Source: Flavipsychrobacter sp964461535
GTDB lineage: Bacteria > Bacteroidota > Bacteroidia > Chitinophagales > Chitinophagaceae
DNA length: 64,000 nt
Assembly: GCA_964461535.1 (NCBI GenBank)
Contig: CAYWUY010000003.1
Location: forward strand, 1-64,000
Direction of reading: 5' to 3'
Shown here: positions 53,129 through 61,954 of the stretch, piece by piece
Position numbering within the stretch: position 1 is the stretch's first letter
Layout of the letters: each line of letters starts with the position of its first letter
Notes under the pieces: generated by a model
Told to the model about the DNA's origin: nothing
Databases searched by the model: none
The model's input: only the letters and a program-made list of their open reading frames with translations
Made by a program: the position numbers and the translations under genes

Positions 53129-54559
53129 TTAAAATTCCGCATTTTTAGGTGTGCGTGGGAATGGTATTACATCTCTTATGTTTGTCATACCTGTTACAAA
53201 TAGCACCATACGTTCGAACCCTAATCCAAAACCTGCATGAGGCACCGTACCAAAACGACGAGTATCTAAATACCAATACATTTCTTCGGCAGGTATATGC
53301 ATTTCTTGCATTCTTTTTTCAAGCATGTCTAAACGCTCTTCACGCTGAGAACCTCCAACAATTTCACCTATGCCCGGTGCTAAAATATCCATAGCTGCAA
53401 CTGTTTTACCGTCATCATTCATACGCATATAAAATGCCTTGATATCTTTAGGATATCCAGTAACAATTACAGGCTTTTTAAAGTGTTTTTCTACTAGATA
53501 ACGCTCGTGCTCGCTTTGCATATCTATGCCCCACTTCACTTCATACTGGAATTTTTTCTTTTTGTTATGAGGTGAATTTAATAATATGTCAATAGCCTCT
53601 GTATAGGTAATACGCTCGAACTTATTATTTAAAACAAACTCAAGCTTCTCCATTAATCCCATTTCACTACGCTCATTCATTGGCTTTTGCTTCTCTTCAT
53701 CGGCCAATCTTTGTGCTAAAAACTCTAAATCTTCTCTATTATGCTCCATTGCATAACCAATAAGATATTTTATAAAGTCTTCAGCCAAATCCATGTTGTC
53801 ATTAATATCGTTGAATGCTACTTCCGGTTCTATCATCCAAAACTCAGCAAGGTGTCTTGTTGTATTTGAGTTTTCCGCTCTAAATGTAGGACCAAAGGTA
53901 TATACCTCGCTTAATGCCGTTGCACCTAGCTCTGCTTCAAGCTGACCACTAACCGTAAGATTAGTACAACGACCAAAGAAATCTTCTTTATAATCTATAG
54001 TACCATCTTCGTTTTTAGGCGGATTGTCCGGAGAAAGAGTTGTTACACGGAACATTTCTCCCGCACCCTCAGCATCTGATGCAGTAATAATTGGGGTATG
54101 TAAATAAAAGAAACCACGATCATTAAAAAACTTATGTACTGCGAAAGCTAATGAATGACGCACACGAAACACAGCACCAAACGTATTGGTACGGAAACGC
54201 AAGTGTGCTATTTCTCTCAAATATTCTAAACTAGGTCTGTTCTTTAACTGTAGCGGGAATTTTTCAGCATCACAATCACCTAATATGGTTAATTGCTCTG
54301 CTTTTATCTCCACTTTTTGCCCTTTTCCTAATGATGCTATAACTAAGCCGTCTACACTTATAGCTGCACCATTAGTAATGCGCTTTACTGTAGCTTCATC
54401 TGTATCCAGTCCTATTACCACCTGAATACTATTCATACATGAGCCATCATTTAAGGCTATAAACTGATTGTTGCGGAACGAACGTACCCAACCTCTTACA
54501 TTTACTTGATAATCTACTTTGTCTTGCGATAGAATGTCTTTAATCTTAGTTCTTTTCAT
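53129..54559 (-). CDS. asnS: Asparaginyl-tRNA synthetase
   Basis: A 476-residue class IIb synthetase charging tRNA-Asn. An OB-fold anticodon domain covers about 15-110 (VRGWVRSFRNNQFIALNDGS). The class II motifs are present: FRTNTFGAVFRVRHS, motif 2 FRAENSNTTRHLAEFWMIEPE and motif 3 GFGLGFERMVLFVTG. The end DVIPFPRTPKNAEF is typical of AsnRS and rules out AspRS. Direct charging implies that the indirect Asp-tRNA-Asn amidation route is not needed for this codon set. No operon partner before it; a weak terminator follows. Confidence 0.97.
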   Translation of the reverse strand: MKRTKIKDILSQDKVDYQVNVRGWVRSFRNNQFIALNDGSCMNSIQVVIGLDTDEATVKRITNGAAISVDGLVIASLGKGQKVEIKAEQLTILGDCDAEKFPLQLKNRPSLEYLREIAHLRFRTNTFGAVFRVRHSLAFAVHKFFNDRGFFYLHTPIITASDAEGAGEMFRVTTLSPDNPPKNEDGTIDYKEDFFGRCTNLTVSGQLEAELGATALSEVYTFGPTFRAENSNTTRHLAEFWMIEPEVAFNDINDNMDLAEDFIKYLIGYAMEHNREDLEFLAQRLADEEKQKPMNERSEMGLMEKLEFVLNNKFERITYTEAIDILLNSPHNKKKKFQYEVKWGIDMQSEHERYLVEKHFKKPVIVTGYPKDIKAFYMRMNDDGKTVAAMDILAPGIGEIVGGSQREERLDMLEKRMQEMHIPAEEMYWYLDTRRFGTVPHAGFGLGFERMVLFVTGMTNIRDVIPFPRTPKNAEF

Positions 54560-54750
54560 TCTTTATAATTACTAGTCGCATACACTATGTATGCATTATT
54601 AGAATCCACTAAAATACAGCAAATAGTTATGCCTACAATATATAAGTATATAAATACACACTTATTTAGCAGTATAGTAACAACATAAACGCGTCAGAAA
54701 TCTATTTTGGCTATTCAGTGCTATATATTCCCAAAATAAACATAACAACC

Positions 54751-56175
54751 TTAGCACTCGCTTAAGCTTATAGGCACTTGCACAGCCAATCCGCCTTCGG
54801 CAGTTTCTTTATACTTATGGTTCATATCTTGCGATGTTTCCCACATAGTATTTACTACAGCATCTAGTGTAATTCTAGCCTTTGTAGGATCGCTTTGTAG
54901 AGCCAACTGTGACGCTGTAATGGCCTTAATAGCCCCCATAGTGTTGCGCTCTATACATGGCACTTGTACCAATCCGGCTACAGGGTCGCAGGTTAAACCC
55001 AAGTGATGCTCCATAGCTATTTCTCCAGCCATTAAGCATTGTCCGGGACTACCACCTAATACCTCAGTTAGCGCTGCCGCCGCCATAGACGAGGAAACAC
55101 CTATTTCTGCCTGACAGCCACCCATAGCAGCTGACAATGTTGCCCCTTTCTTAAATATGCTCCCTATCTCAGAGGCTGTTAATAAGAATCTGGTTATTTT
55201 TTCCTCATCATTTCCATCACAAAAAGCAATAAAATATTGCAATACTGCCGGCACAACACCCGCCGCGCCATTAGTAGGTGCAGTAACAACCCTGCTAAAC
55301 GAGGCATTCTCTTCATTTACCGCTAAAGCAAAACAGCTTACCCAATCTAGTGTATACTTAAAAGATTGTCCGCCACTACGTATTACGTCTAGCCATTGGT
55401 CGTAGCTATTATAAGGCTTGCCATTGGTTAACTTTTTGTTGAGCTCTGATGCACGTCTTGTAACATTTAGGCCTCCGGGCAATGTACCACTTATGTGACA
55501 CCCTCTGTAAATACAATCACGCATCACAGACCAAATATTCATAACACCAGCTTTAGTGTCCTTTTCAGAACGCCAGGTCAATTCATTTTTTAGTACAATA
55601 TCTGATATGGGTAAACCAGTATTCTGCGTATATTTTAATAATTCCTCAGCCTTTTCTATTGGGTAAGGTAAACTTATGGCACCTCCACCAGCTCCATCTT
55701 CACCTTCCTTAACCACAAAACCACCACCTATGCTATAATATGTTTCTGCAATCTCTTTTCCGTTATTGAATGAGCATAAAAAAGTAACCGCGTTTGGGTG
55801 AAAAGGTAAACTTTCATCAAATAAAAAAACGACATCAACGGCAGGATCAAAATCTATCTCCAATTTCTTATTCAACAACATTTTTCGCCTATCATTCAGT
55901 TGCTCAATACGAGGATTAATCATATTAACATCAAACGTAACGGGATCTTCTCCACACAAACCAAGCAATACTGCTACATCAGTACCATGCCCTTTACCTG
56001 TTTTAGCCAAAGAGCCATAAAGTAACACTTTTACATGTATAACATTTTCAATTCCTTTAGTTTCTATGGTAGCCAAAAATCTCTGAGCTGCCCTCCACGG
56101 GCCTAAAGTGTGAGAGCTACTTGGCCCTATGCCTATCTTAAAAATATCGAATACCGAAATACTTTCCTTATTCAC
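54751..56175 (-). CDS. sdaA: L-serine ammonia-lyase (single-chain, iron-sulfur)
   Basis: A 474-residue iron-sulfur L-serine dehydratase making pyruvate and ammonia. It has the N-terminal GIGPSSSHTLGPWRAA, and in the alpha part ILPGGLN-type glycine loops, GGCQAEIGVSSSMAAAALTE and HHLGLTCDPVAGLVQVPCIERN with cysteines for the 4Fe-4S cluster. Beta and alpha parts are fused, as in E. coli SdaA/SdaB. The start is GTG, confirmed by a TAnnTTTG box 45 bases upstream. Alone in its transcript; no serine transporter is near it, though an amino acid permease is encoded at 60301. Confidence 0.94.
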   Translation of the reverse strand: MNKESISVFDIFKIGIGPSSSHTLGPWRAAQRFLATIETKGIENVIHVKVLLYGSLAKTGKGHGTDVAVLLGLCGEDPVTFDVNMINPRIEQLNDRRKMLLNKKLEIDFDPAVDVVFLFDESLPFHPNAVTFLCSFNNGKEIAETYYSIGGGFVVKEGEDGAGGGAISLPYPIEKAEELLKYTQNTGLPISDIVLKNELTWRSEKDTKAGVMNIWSVMRDCIYRGCHISGTLPGGLNVTRRASELNKKLTNGKPYNSYDQWLDVIRSGGQSFKYTLDWVSCFALAVNEENASFSRVVTAPTNGAAGVVPAVLQYFIAFCDGNDEEKITRFLLTASEIGSIFKKGATLSAAMGGCQAEIGVSSSMAAAALTEVLGGSPGQCLMAGEIAMEHHLGLTCDPVAGLVQVPCIERNTMGAIKAITASQLALQSDPTKARITLDAVVNTMWETSQDMNHKYKETAEGGLAVQVPISLSEC

Positions 56176-56220
56176 GGGTTAGAATGTTGTGTACCTAAAA
56201 TGGGAATAAATTTTCCTTTT

Positions 56221-56228
56221 CAAAGATA
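56221..56228 (-). promoter_or_regulatory. TAnnTTTG -7 box for sdaA
   Basis: The minus strand reads TATCTTTG, 45 bases before the GTG at 56175. Confidence 0.55.
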
Positions 56229-56359
56229 GGATTCGTGACCCATAAAAATTTCAAAGGGCCAATTAAATATGTAAGGCTTCGTAGTAGATTAATGCTATTC
56301 TCAGTTGCATCCTTTTTTACTGAATAAATAGACAACTATAAACCTCATAATATCTATAT

Positions 56360-56367
56360 TAGATTTG
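56360..56367 (+). promoter_or_regulatory. TAnnTTTG -7 box for the GT39 gene
   Basis: TAGATTTG is an exact match, 64 bases before the ATG at 56432, predicting a leader of about 60 bases. Confidence 0.5.
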
Positions 56368-56431
56368 CGTTATTAAAAAGATACACATTAAAATAAAATA
56401 ACACAAAGCGACAAACGCAGCAAATCACCCT

Positions 56432-57955
56432 ATGCCCTTTATAATATTAATTAGTCTTATAACATGTATTATATCCATATTATCATCTACTACTCTTGTT
56501 AACAAGGAAAGACTGCATTGGATTATTATAGCTATGTCTGGCTTGCTAATGCGTATATACTTTGCTCGCTTAGATCGTTTTTTACATACTTGGGATGAAA
56601 AATTTCATGCTTTAGTAGCTAGAAATATGGTTGACCATCCTCTAACACCAATGTTGAAACAACACCCAATATTACCCTATAATAAATTTGATTGGTGCTG
56701 TAACCATATATGGGTTCATAAACAGCCCTTATTTCTATGGCAAATGACCGCAAGTATTAAACTACTAGGCGCTACTGAATTTGCTATTCGCCTACCGAGT
56801 GTAATTATGGGAAGCATAATGCCACTAATGCTGTATGATATAGTGAAGCACCTTCTAAAAAACACTACAACAGCTTTTATAGCCGCACTTCTCTTTTGCT
56901 TCAGCTATTTTCAGCTTGAACTTATTTCCGGCTACTACGGCACCGACCATAACGACGTTGCATTTGGCTTTTATGTATTGGCAAGTATATGGGCTTATTG
57001 TAGATACCTTAGAAATAAAGAACTACTATGGGTAATTATTATTGGATGCTTTGCAGGATTGGCGGTACTAAACAAATGGCTTCCAGGCTTAGTAACATAT
57101 CTGGGTTGGTTTATAAACATTATAGTATATTCAGAATCAAAAGCTAGTAAGAAAAAAGAATTCTTGCAGTTGGCATTATCATTGGTGGTAGCAGTGGCCA
57201 TATTCCTACCTTGGCAATTATATATACTTCACCGGTTTCCTGAAGAAGCAAAATATGTATATGATTTCAATAGAAGACATATTACAGAAGCCTTGGAAGG
57301 CCATAGAGGAACTATACTTTACTACTTAGGTAAATATCCATTATACTATGGGTATATAGGGATGCTATTAATACCTATTGGATTTTACCTACTTGTAAGA
57401 AACAAGTCTTCTTACTACAACAAAGCCATATTGCTGCATTTAAGTGCTTCATATGCTGTTGTAACTATATTTTTCAGCATAGTAGTAAAAACAAAATGGC
57501 TACCATATGTGTATATTGTAGCACCAATAGGCTTCATTTTTGCTGCCATAGCGTTGCAATATGTATTAGAAAAAAGAAAGTACTGGGGATATACGCTAAT
57601 ACTTACTGCAATTATAACTGCACTAAATCCGTGGAAAGTTTACAACAACCACAATCCCAATGACCCTGAGAGAATAAGACTGACATATAATACAACTATT
57701 TACAAACGCTTAAACAGTATACTAAAAACAGATGCTAAAGTAGTGGTCAACTTATCCTCTTTTCAAGATATAGATGTTATGTTTTACCAAAATAATCTCA
57801 ATGCCTATTCTTGGACATTAAACCCACATGTAGTTGATTCTTTGAAACAGGCAAAAGTAAGAATAGCAGCTTTCAAGCCCCACCAAGAGTATAATTTACC
57901 TGAGTATATTTATAAATATCCCTACTTTGAAATGATCAATGTAGACTTAAAATAA
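56432..57955 (+). CDS. Glycosyltransferase family 39 (ArnT/PMT-like) membrane protein
   Basis: A 507-residue inner-membrane protein with about ten to twelve helices and a C-terminal soluble tail. The catalytic loop after helix 1 is RLDRFLHTWDEKFHALVARN with the expected acidic residues (LHTWDE), and later WVHKQPLFLWQM and IRLPSVIMGSIMPL. GT-C enzymes of this kind move a sugar or aminosugar from a lipid carrier to lipid A or protein in the periplasm. The acceptor is unknown. It stands alone, with a strong terminator behind. Confidence 0.88.
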   Translation: MPFIILISLITCIISILSSTTLVNKERLHWIIIAMSGLLMRIYFARLDRFLHTWDEKFHALVARNMVDHPLTPMLKQHPILPYNKFDWCCNHIWVHKQPLFLWQMTASIKLLGATEFAIRLPSVIMGSIMPLMLYDIVKHLLKNTTTAFIAALLFCFSYFQLELISGYYGTDHNDVAFGFYVLASIWAYCRYLRNKELLWVIIIGCFAGLAVLNKWLPGLVTYLGWFINIIVYSESKASKKKEFLQLALSLVVAVAIFLPWQLYILHRFPEEAKYVYDFNRRHITEALEGHRGTILYYLGKYPLYYGYIGMLLIPIGFYLLVRNKSSYYNKAILLHLSASYAVVTIFFSIVVKTKWLPYVYIVAPIGFIFAAIALQYVLEKRKYWGYTLILTAIITALNPWKVYNNHNPNDPERIRLTYNTTIYKRLNSILKTDAKVVVNLSSFQDIDVMFYQNNLNAYSWTLNPHVVDSLKQAKVRIAAFKPHQEYNLPEYIYKYPYFEMINVDLK

Positions 57956-57977
57956 CACTAATACTACCTAGTAAAAA

Positions 57978-58010
57978 CTAAAGAGAGGAACATAGCGTCC
58001 CTCTCTTTAG
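57978..58010. terminator. Bidirectional intrinsic terminator
   Basis: The stem CTAAAGAGAGG / CCTCTCTTTAG (11 bp) lies between convergent genes, and the minus strand goes on to TTTTTACT. Confidence 0.8.
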
Positions 58011-58032
58011 CAAATGAACTGTATAAATATTA

Positions 58033-59586
58033 TTATCCTTTAAACTCTCCCCACACACTTCTTAATGTATCAGCTATTTCGCCAAGGGTACATAAACTTT
58101 CTACAGCCTCAATAACAAATGGCATAAGGTTCTCTGAGGTCATAGCTTTTTCCTTAATAGTATCTAAGCAGGCTTGTGCTTTAATATTATCCCTTTCTGC
58201 TCTTAGTTGCTTTAGCTTTTCAGTTTGTACTTGACGAATAGAGTCATCAATTTTAAATACTGGTGTATCACTAGTTTCGGCAGAAGTAAATTTATTTACA
58301 CCTACAATTATCTTTGAACCATCTTCAATAGCCTTATTGTAAGCATATGCAGAACGTGCAATTTCATCTTGCATAAAATGTTGCTCTATGGCTTTAACTG
58401 CACCGCCCATAGCATCTATCTTATCTATCAACTTCCAAGCTGCTGCTTCTACCTCATTGGTAAGTGACTCTACATAAAAAGAACCTGCTAAAGGATCTAC
58501 GGTATCTGTTGCACCACTTTCAAATGCTATTATCTGTTGTGTTCTCAACGCTATTGATGCTGCCTCTTCAGTAGGTAGAGACAAGGCCTCATCATATCCG
58601 TTGGTGTGTAAAGACTGAGTACCACCCAACACAGCGGAAAGACCTTGCAATGCTACACGCACTATGTTGTTCTTAGGTTGTTGCGCTGTAAGCGTGCTAC
58701 CACCTGTTTGAGTATGGAACCTGAGCATTTGAGCACGTGGGTCAGTAGCACCCAAATCTTGAGTTATTTTTGCCCACATTCTTCTAGCTGCTCTAAACTT
58801 GGCTACCTCTTCAAATATATTATTATGGGCATTGAAAAAGAAAGACAAACGCTGTGCAAAAACATTAATATCTAATCCTTTTGCAATAGCTGCCTGTAAA
58901 TAGGCCTTTCCGTTAGCTAAAGTAAAGGCTAGCTCTTGTACTGCATTAGAACCCGCCTCGCGAATGTGATAACCGGAAATAGATATAGTATTCCATTTAG
59001 GTACCTCTTTGCTACAATATTCAAAGATATCGGTAATAATACGCATAGAAGGCCCAGGAGGATATATATAGGTACCTCGGGCAGCATATTCTTTTAAAAT
59101 ATCATTCTGTATAGTACCAGATATTTTTTTAACATCCGCCCCCTGCTTTTTGGCCAATGCTATATAGAATGCCAAAAGAATAAAACCAGTGGCATTTATA
59201 GTCATAGATGTAGAAATATCCTTTAGTTGAATACCATCAAAAAGTATTTCCATATCTTTCAGAGAATCTATGGCTACACCCACCTTACCAACTTCACCTT
59301 CGGACATAGGATGATCAGAATCGTAACCTATTTGAGTAGGAAGATCGAAAGCTACAGACAAGCCCATAACACCCTGACTAAGAAGGAAATGATATCGTTT
59401 ATTGGACTCCTCAGCTGTGCTAAAGCCAGCATACTGGCGCATAGTCCATAATCTATCGCGATACATAGCACTATGAACACCACGCGTAAATGGGAAAACA
59501 CCAGGTTTTTCATCCATTTTTATGGGCTCACAGTAAAGTTCTTTTATCTCTATTCCTGAATCGGTAGTAATTATCTTCTTGTCCAC
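58033..59586 (-). CDS. Methylmalonyl-CoA mutase catalytic (large) subunit without B12-binding domain
   Basis: A 517-residue TIM-barrel subunit that interconverts methylmalonyl-CoA and succinyl-CoA with B12 supplied by another chain. RLWTMRQYAGFSTAEESN carries the tyrosine (Tyr89 in the Propionibacterium enzyme), and TYIYPPGPSMRIITDIFEY the arginine (Arg207), that favour methylmalonyl-CoA; the isobutyryl-CoA mutase residues (Phe and Gln) are absent. The chain stops where the B12-binding module would begin, so a small subunit must act in trans; none is in the window. The start is GTG. The gene follows a small membrane protein by 27 bp. Confidence 0.9.
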   Translation of the reverse strand: MDKKIITTDSGIEIKELYCEPIKMDEKPGVFPFTRGVHSAMYRDRLWTMRQYAGFSTAEESNKRYHFLLSQGVMGLSVAFDLPTQIGYDSDHPMSEGEVGKVGVAIDSLKDMEILFDGIQLKDISTSMTINATGFILLAFYIALAKKQGADVKKISGTIQNDILKEYAARGTYIYPPGPSMRIITDIFEYCSKEVPKWNTISISGYHIREAGSNAVQELAFTLANGKAYLQAAIAKGLDINVFAQRLSFFFNAHNNIFEEVAKFRAARRMWAKITQDLGATDPRAQMLRFHTQTGGSTLTAQQPKNNIVRVALQGLSAVLGGTQSLHTNGYDEALSLPTEEAASIALRTQQIIAFESGATDTVDPLAGSFYVESLTNEVEAAAWKLIDKIDAMGGAVKAIEQHFMQDEIARSAYAYNKAIEDGSKIIVGVNKFTSAETSDTPVFKIDDSIRQVQTEKLKQLRAERDNIKAQACLDTIKEKAMTSENLMPFVIEAVESLCTLGEIADTLRSVWGEFKG

Positions 59587-59613
59587 TTATATGTATTTTA
59601 TACTTAATTATTA

Positions 59614-60165
59614 TTAATAGGTTCCTGTAGTAATTACTTGTTTGGCTTCAGCGTTTATTACATTCAGGGCTGCCTCCGTTGGCATTTGCTGATTTACATG
59701 TATAGCATAATTTATAATCATATCATACAACTCTCTAGCAGGAGCATCAGGTTGCAATTTTTGATATAACATGTTTATCCTGTTCATCTCTTGTTCTTTA
59801 GCATTTTTAACTGCTTCCCAAGCAAGCGGTGATATATAAATTTGTTGAGATAAATTATGTTCAAATTCTGCATTAATGCTCATTGTAAGTGCTGATCTAA
59901 AATCGGCAACAGTGTAAGATGAATCATACACTCTAAGCAGTAAACTACCCGGCCCTATTCTTTCTAGAAATAATGCTAAACGCTCATAGGCCTGAAGCTT
60001 GTATTTAATGGTTGCATCTTGAATATCCCTAAATGTAGCCATCTGTAATTGCCTAGCCTGAGATGATAGAAATCTATTAACTAATAGCGATGTTGTTATT
60101 AAGACCACAATAGATGGCACTACACTTTTAATAATATCAAATATAAAGGCATTGGAACTGTCCAT
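59614..60165 (-). CDS. Membrane-anchored protein of unknown function
   Basis: A 183-residue protein with one N-terminal helix (about 12-32), then a helical soluble part (coiled-coil-like at 35-75 and 120-150: QARQLQMATFRDIQDATIKYK, EQEMNRINMLYQKL). Conserved-looking elements are LQAYERLALFLERI and LTMSINAEFEHNLSQQIYIS. I recognise no named family. It is first in a transcript with the mutase subunit 27 bp downstream, and its promoter box lies five bases before the ATG. A link to the mutase, for instance membrane tethering, is only suggested by position. Confidence 0.72.
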   Translation of the reverse strand: MDSSNAFIFDIIKSVVPSIVVLITTSLLVNRFLSSQARQLQMATFRDIQDATIKYKLQAYERLALFLERIGPGSLLLRVYDSSYTVADFRSALTMSINAEFEHNLSQQIYISPLAWEAVKNAKEQEMNRINMLYQKLQPDAPARELYDMIINYAIHVNQQMPTEAALNVINAEAKQVITTGTY

Positions 60166-60170
60166 GAGTA

Positions 60171-60178
60171 CAAAATTA
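60171..60178 (-). promoter_or_regulatory. TAnnTTTG -7 box, leaderless gene
   Basis: The minus strand reads TAATTTTG and ends five bases before the ATG at 60165, leaving no room for a leader. Confidence 0.6.
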
Positions 60179-60249
60179 AATTAAATAATGAGTATGGTTT
60201 TAAAATTAAGTATTTAGATGCTCAGTAAGTATATATATTCTTATTGCAG

Positions 60250-60281
60250 ATAAGGCTGACTGTATAAACAGTCAGCCTTAT
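60250..60281 (-). terminator. Strong hairpin after the permease gene
   Basis: A perfect 14-bp stem (ATAAGGCTGACTGT / ACAGTCAGCCTTAT, loop ATAA) starts 20 bases past the permease stop and lies before the next promoter. The T tract is poor, so it may be a stabilising stem as well as a terminator. Confidence 0.7.
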
Positions 60282-60300
60282 GTTATTACATAATAAAATA

Positions 60301-61779
60301 CTAATTATCCTTTAACTTACTATGCTTAACGCTATAGCCAAAATAGAAAATAAGACCGAAAAGTAACCAGCCACCAAGACGTGCCCAGTTCAACCAACCA
60401 AGTCCGGCTATCATAGCAGCACAAACCAGAATACCCAATGTAGATACTACAGGTACAGCCGGCACTTTAAATTGTCTTGGGATTTCAGGGTTAGATACAC
60501 GTAGAATCCAAACACCTGCACATACCAGAATAAATGCAAATAATGTACCTATACTAGTCATGTCGCCAACTATATCGCCAGGAACAAACGCAGCGAATGC
60601 TCCAACTAATACAAAAAATATCCAGTTAGACTTATATGGTGTTTGATATTTGGGATGCAGATCTGAGAAGATTTTAGGTACTAAACCATCTCTACTCATG
60701 GAATAAAATACCCTAGACTGCCCCATTAGCATTACTAAAATAACAGAACTAAAGCCAAATAAGATGGCCACTGTAACCAAATTGGCCAACCAACCATAAC
60801 CTGCCATATATGTTTTAATTGCATAGGCTACTGAAGCTTCTTTACCTACAGTTCTAAAATCATTTACATTGGCAACGCCTGTAAGCACATGCGCAAACAA
60901 TATGTATAGAATAGTACAAACTACCAAAGAACCTAATATACCAATAGGCATATCTCTTTTGGGATTCTTGGCTTCCTGTGCAGCAGTAGACACTGCATCG
61001 AACCCAATAAAGGCAAAGAATACCACCCCTGCAGCACCCAAAATACCCCATATCCCCCCATAATGATGCGAAATACCTTGATCATCAATATAGTTTGTTG
61101 GCTCAGGAATGTAATTTGCATGGTTAGCCGGATTGATAAAGCTCCATCCTAAAACAATAAATAATAACACTATAGCTACCTTAGATATAACTATAATACC
61201 ATTTACAACAGCCGACTCTTTAGTTCCCCTTATAAGCAGTATAGTAAGCAGGAAGATGATAAATAATGCAGGGAGATTTATTATTCCATGTGATACTACA
61301 TTACCCGCTGCATCTTTGAGAGACTCGAAAGGAGAATGAGACCATTCATAGGGTATTCGTAATCCAAATATCTCTAATAGCTTATTCATGTATTCACTCC
61401 AAGCTATACCTACGGTGGCAGCACCAACAGCATACTCTAATACTAAGTCCCACCCTATAATCCAAGCCACTAATTCACCCATAGTAGCATATGAATAGGT
61501 ATATGCACTTCCGGCAATTGGAATCATAGATGCAAATTCAGCATAACATAGTCCTGCAAGTGCACAGCCTATGGCTGCCACTACAAAGCCTATAGTAACT
61601 GACGGTCCTGCACAATTGGCAGCAGCAGAAGCAGTACGTACAAATAAACCGGCACCTATTATAGCACCTATACCTAAAGCTACCAGATTAGCCGCACTTA
61701 AAGTTCGTTTTAAACTCTTTTCTCCTTCACCTGCATCCAACAATAATTTATTAATCGGTTTTTTTGTGAATATACCCAT
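60301..61779 (-). CDS. APC-superfamily amino acid permease
   Basis: A 492-residue inner-membrane transporter with about thirteen helices. The conserved start of helix 1 is LVALGIGAIIGAGLFVRTA; helix 6 is VVFFAFIGFDAVSTAAQEAKNPKRDMPIGI, and a C-terminal extra helix pair is present. The length and GAGLFV pattern fit the cationic amino acid (CAT/YfnA) group. Substrate could be arginine, lysine or other amino acids. No catabolic partner gene is adjacent. Confidence 0.92.
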   Translation of the reverse strand: MGIFTKKPINKLLLDAGEGEKSLKRTLSAANLVALGIGAIIGAGLFVRTASAAANCAGPSVTIGFVVAAIGCALAGLCYAEFASMIPIAGSAYTYSYATMGELVAWIIGWDLVLEYAVGAATVGIAWSEYMNKLLEIFGLRIPYEWSHSPFESLKDAAGNVVSHGIINLPALFIIFLLTILLIRGTKESAVVNGIIVISKVAIVLLFIVLGWSFINPANHANYIPEPTNYIDDQGISHHYGGIWGILGAAGVVFFAFIGFDAVSTAAQEAKNPKRDMPIGILGSLVVCTILYILFAHVLTGVANVNDFRTVGKEASVAYAIKTYMAGYGWLANLVTVAILFGFSSVILVMLMGQSRVFYSMSRDGLVPKIFSDLHPKYQTPYKSNWIFFVLVGAFAAFVPGDIVGDMTSIGTLFAFILVCAGVWILRVSNPEIPRQFKVPAVPVVSTLGILVCAAMIAGLGWLNWARLGGWLLFGLIFYFGYSVKHSKLKDN

Positions 61780-61942
61780 GTACAGTATTTTGATAATAGT
61801 TATCGGCTAAGATAAAGGATTAGTTGATAATTTGTTAAACAGAGCTATACAATTTGCAGTTGTACTGTGAATATGTGAGCAACTATATTATAAATACAGA
61901 AAAGCTTAGGCGTTTTTGATTGTCAGAATCATAAAATTACAT

Positions 61943-61950
61943 TAGGTTTG
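61943..61950 (+). promoter_or_regulatory. TAnnTTTG -7 box, leaderless gene
   Basis: TAGGTTTG ends just four bases before the ATG at 61955, so the RNA should begin at the start codon. Confidence 0.65.
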
Positions 61951-61954
61951 AAAA

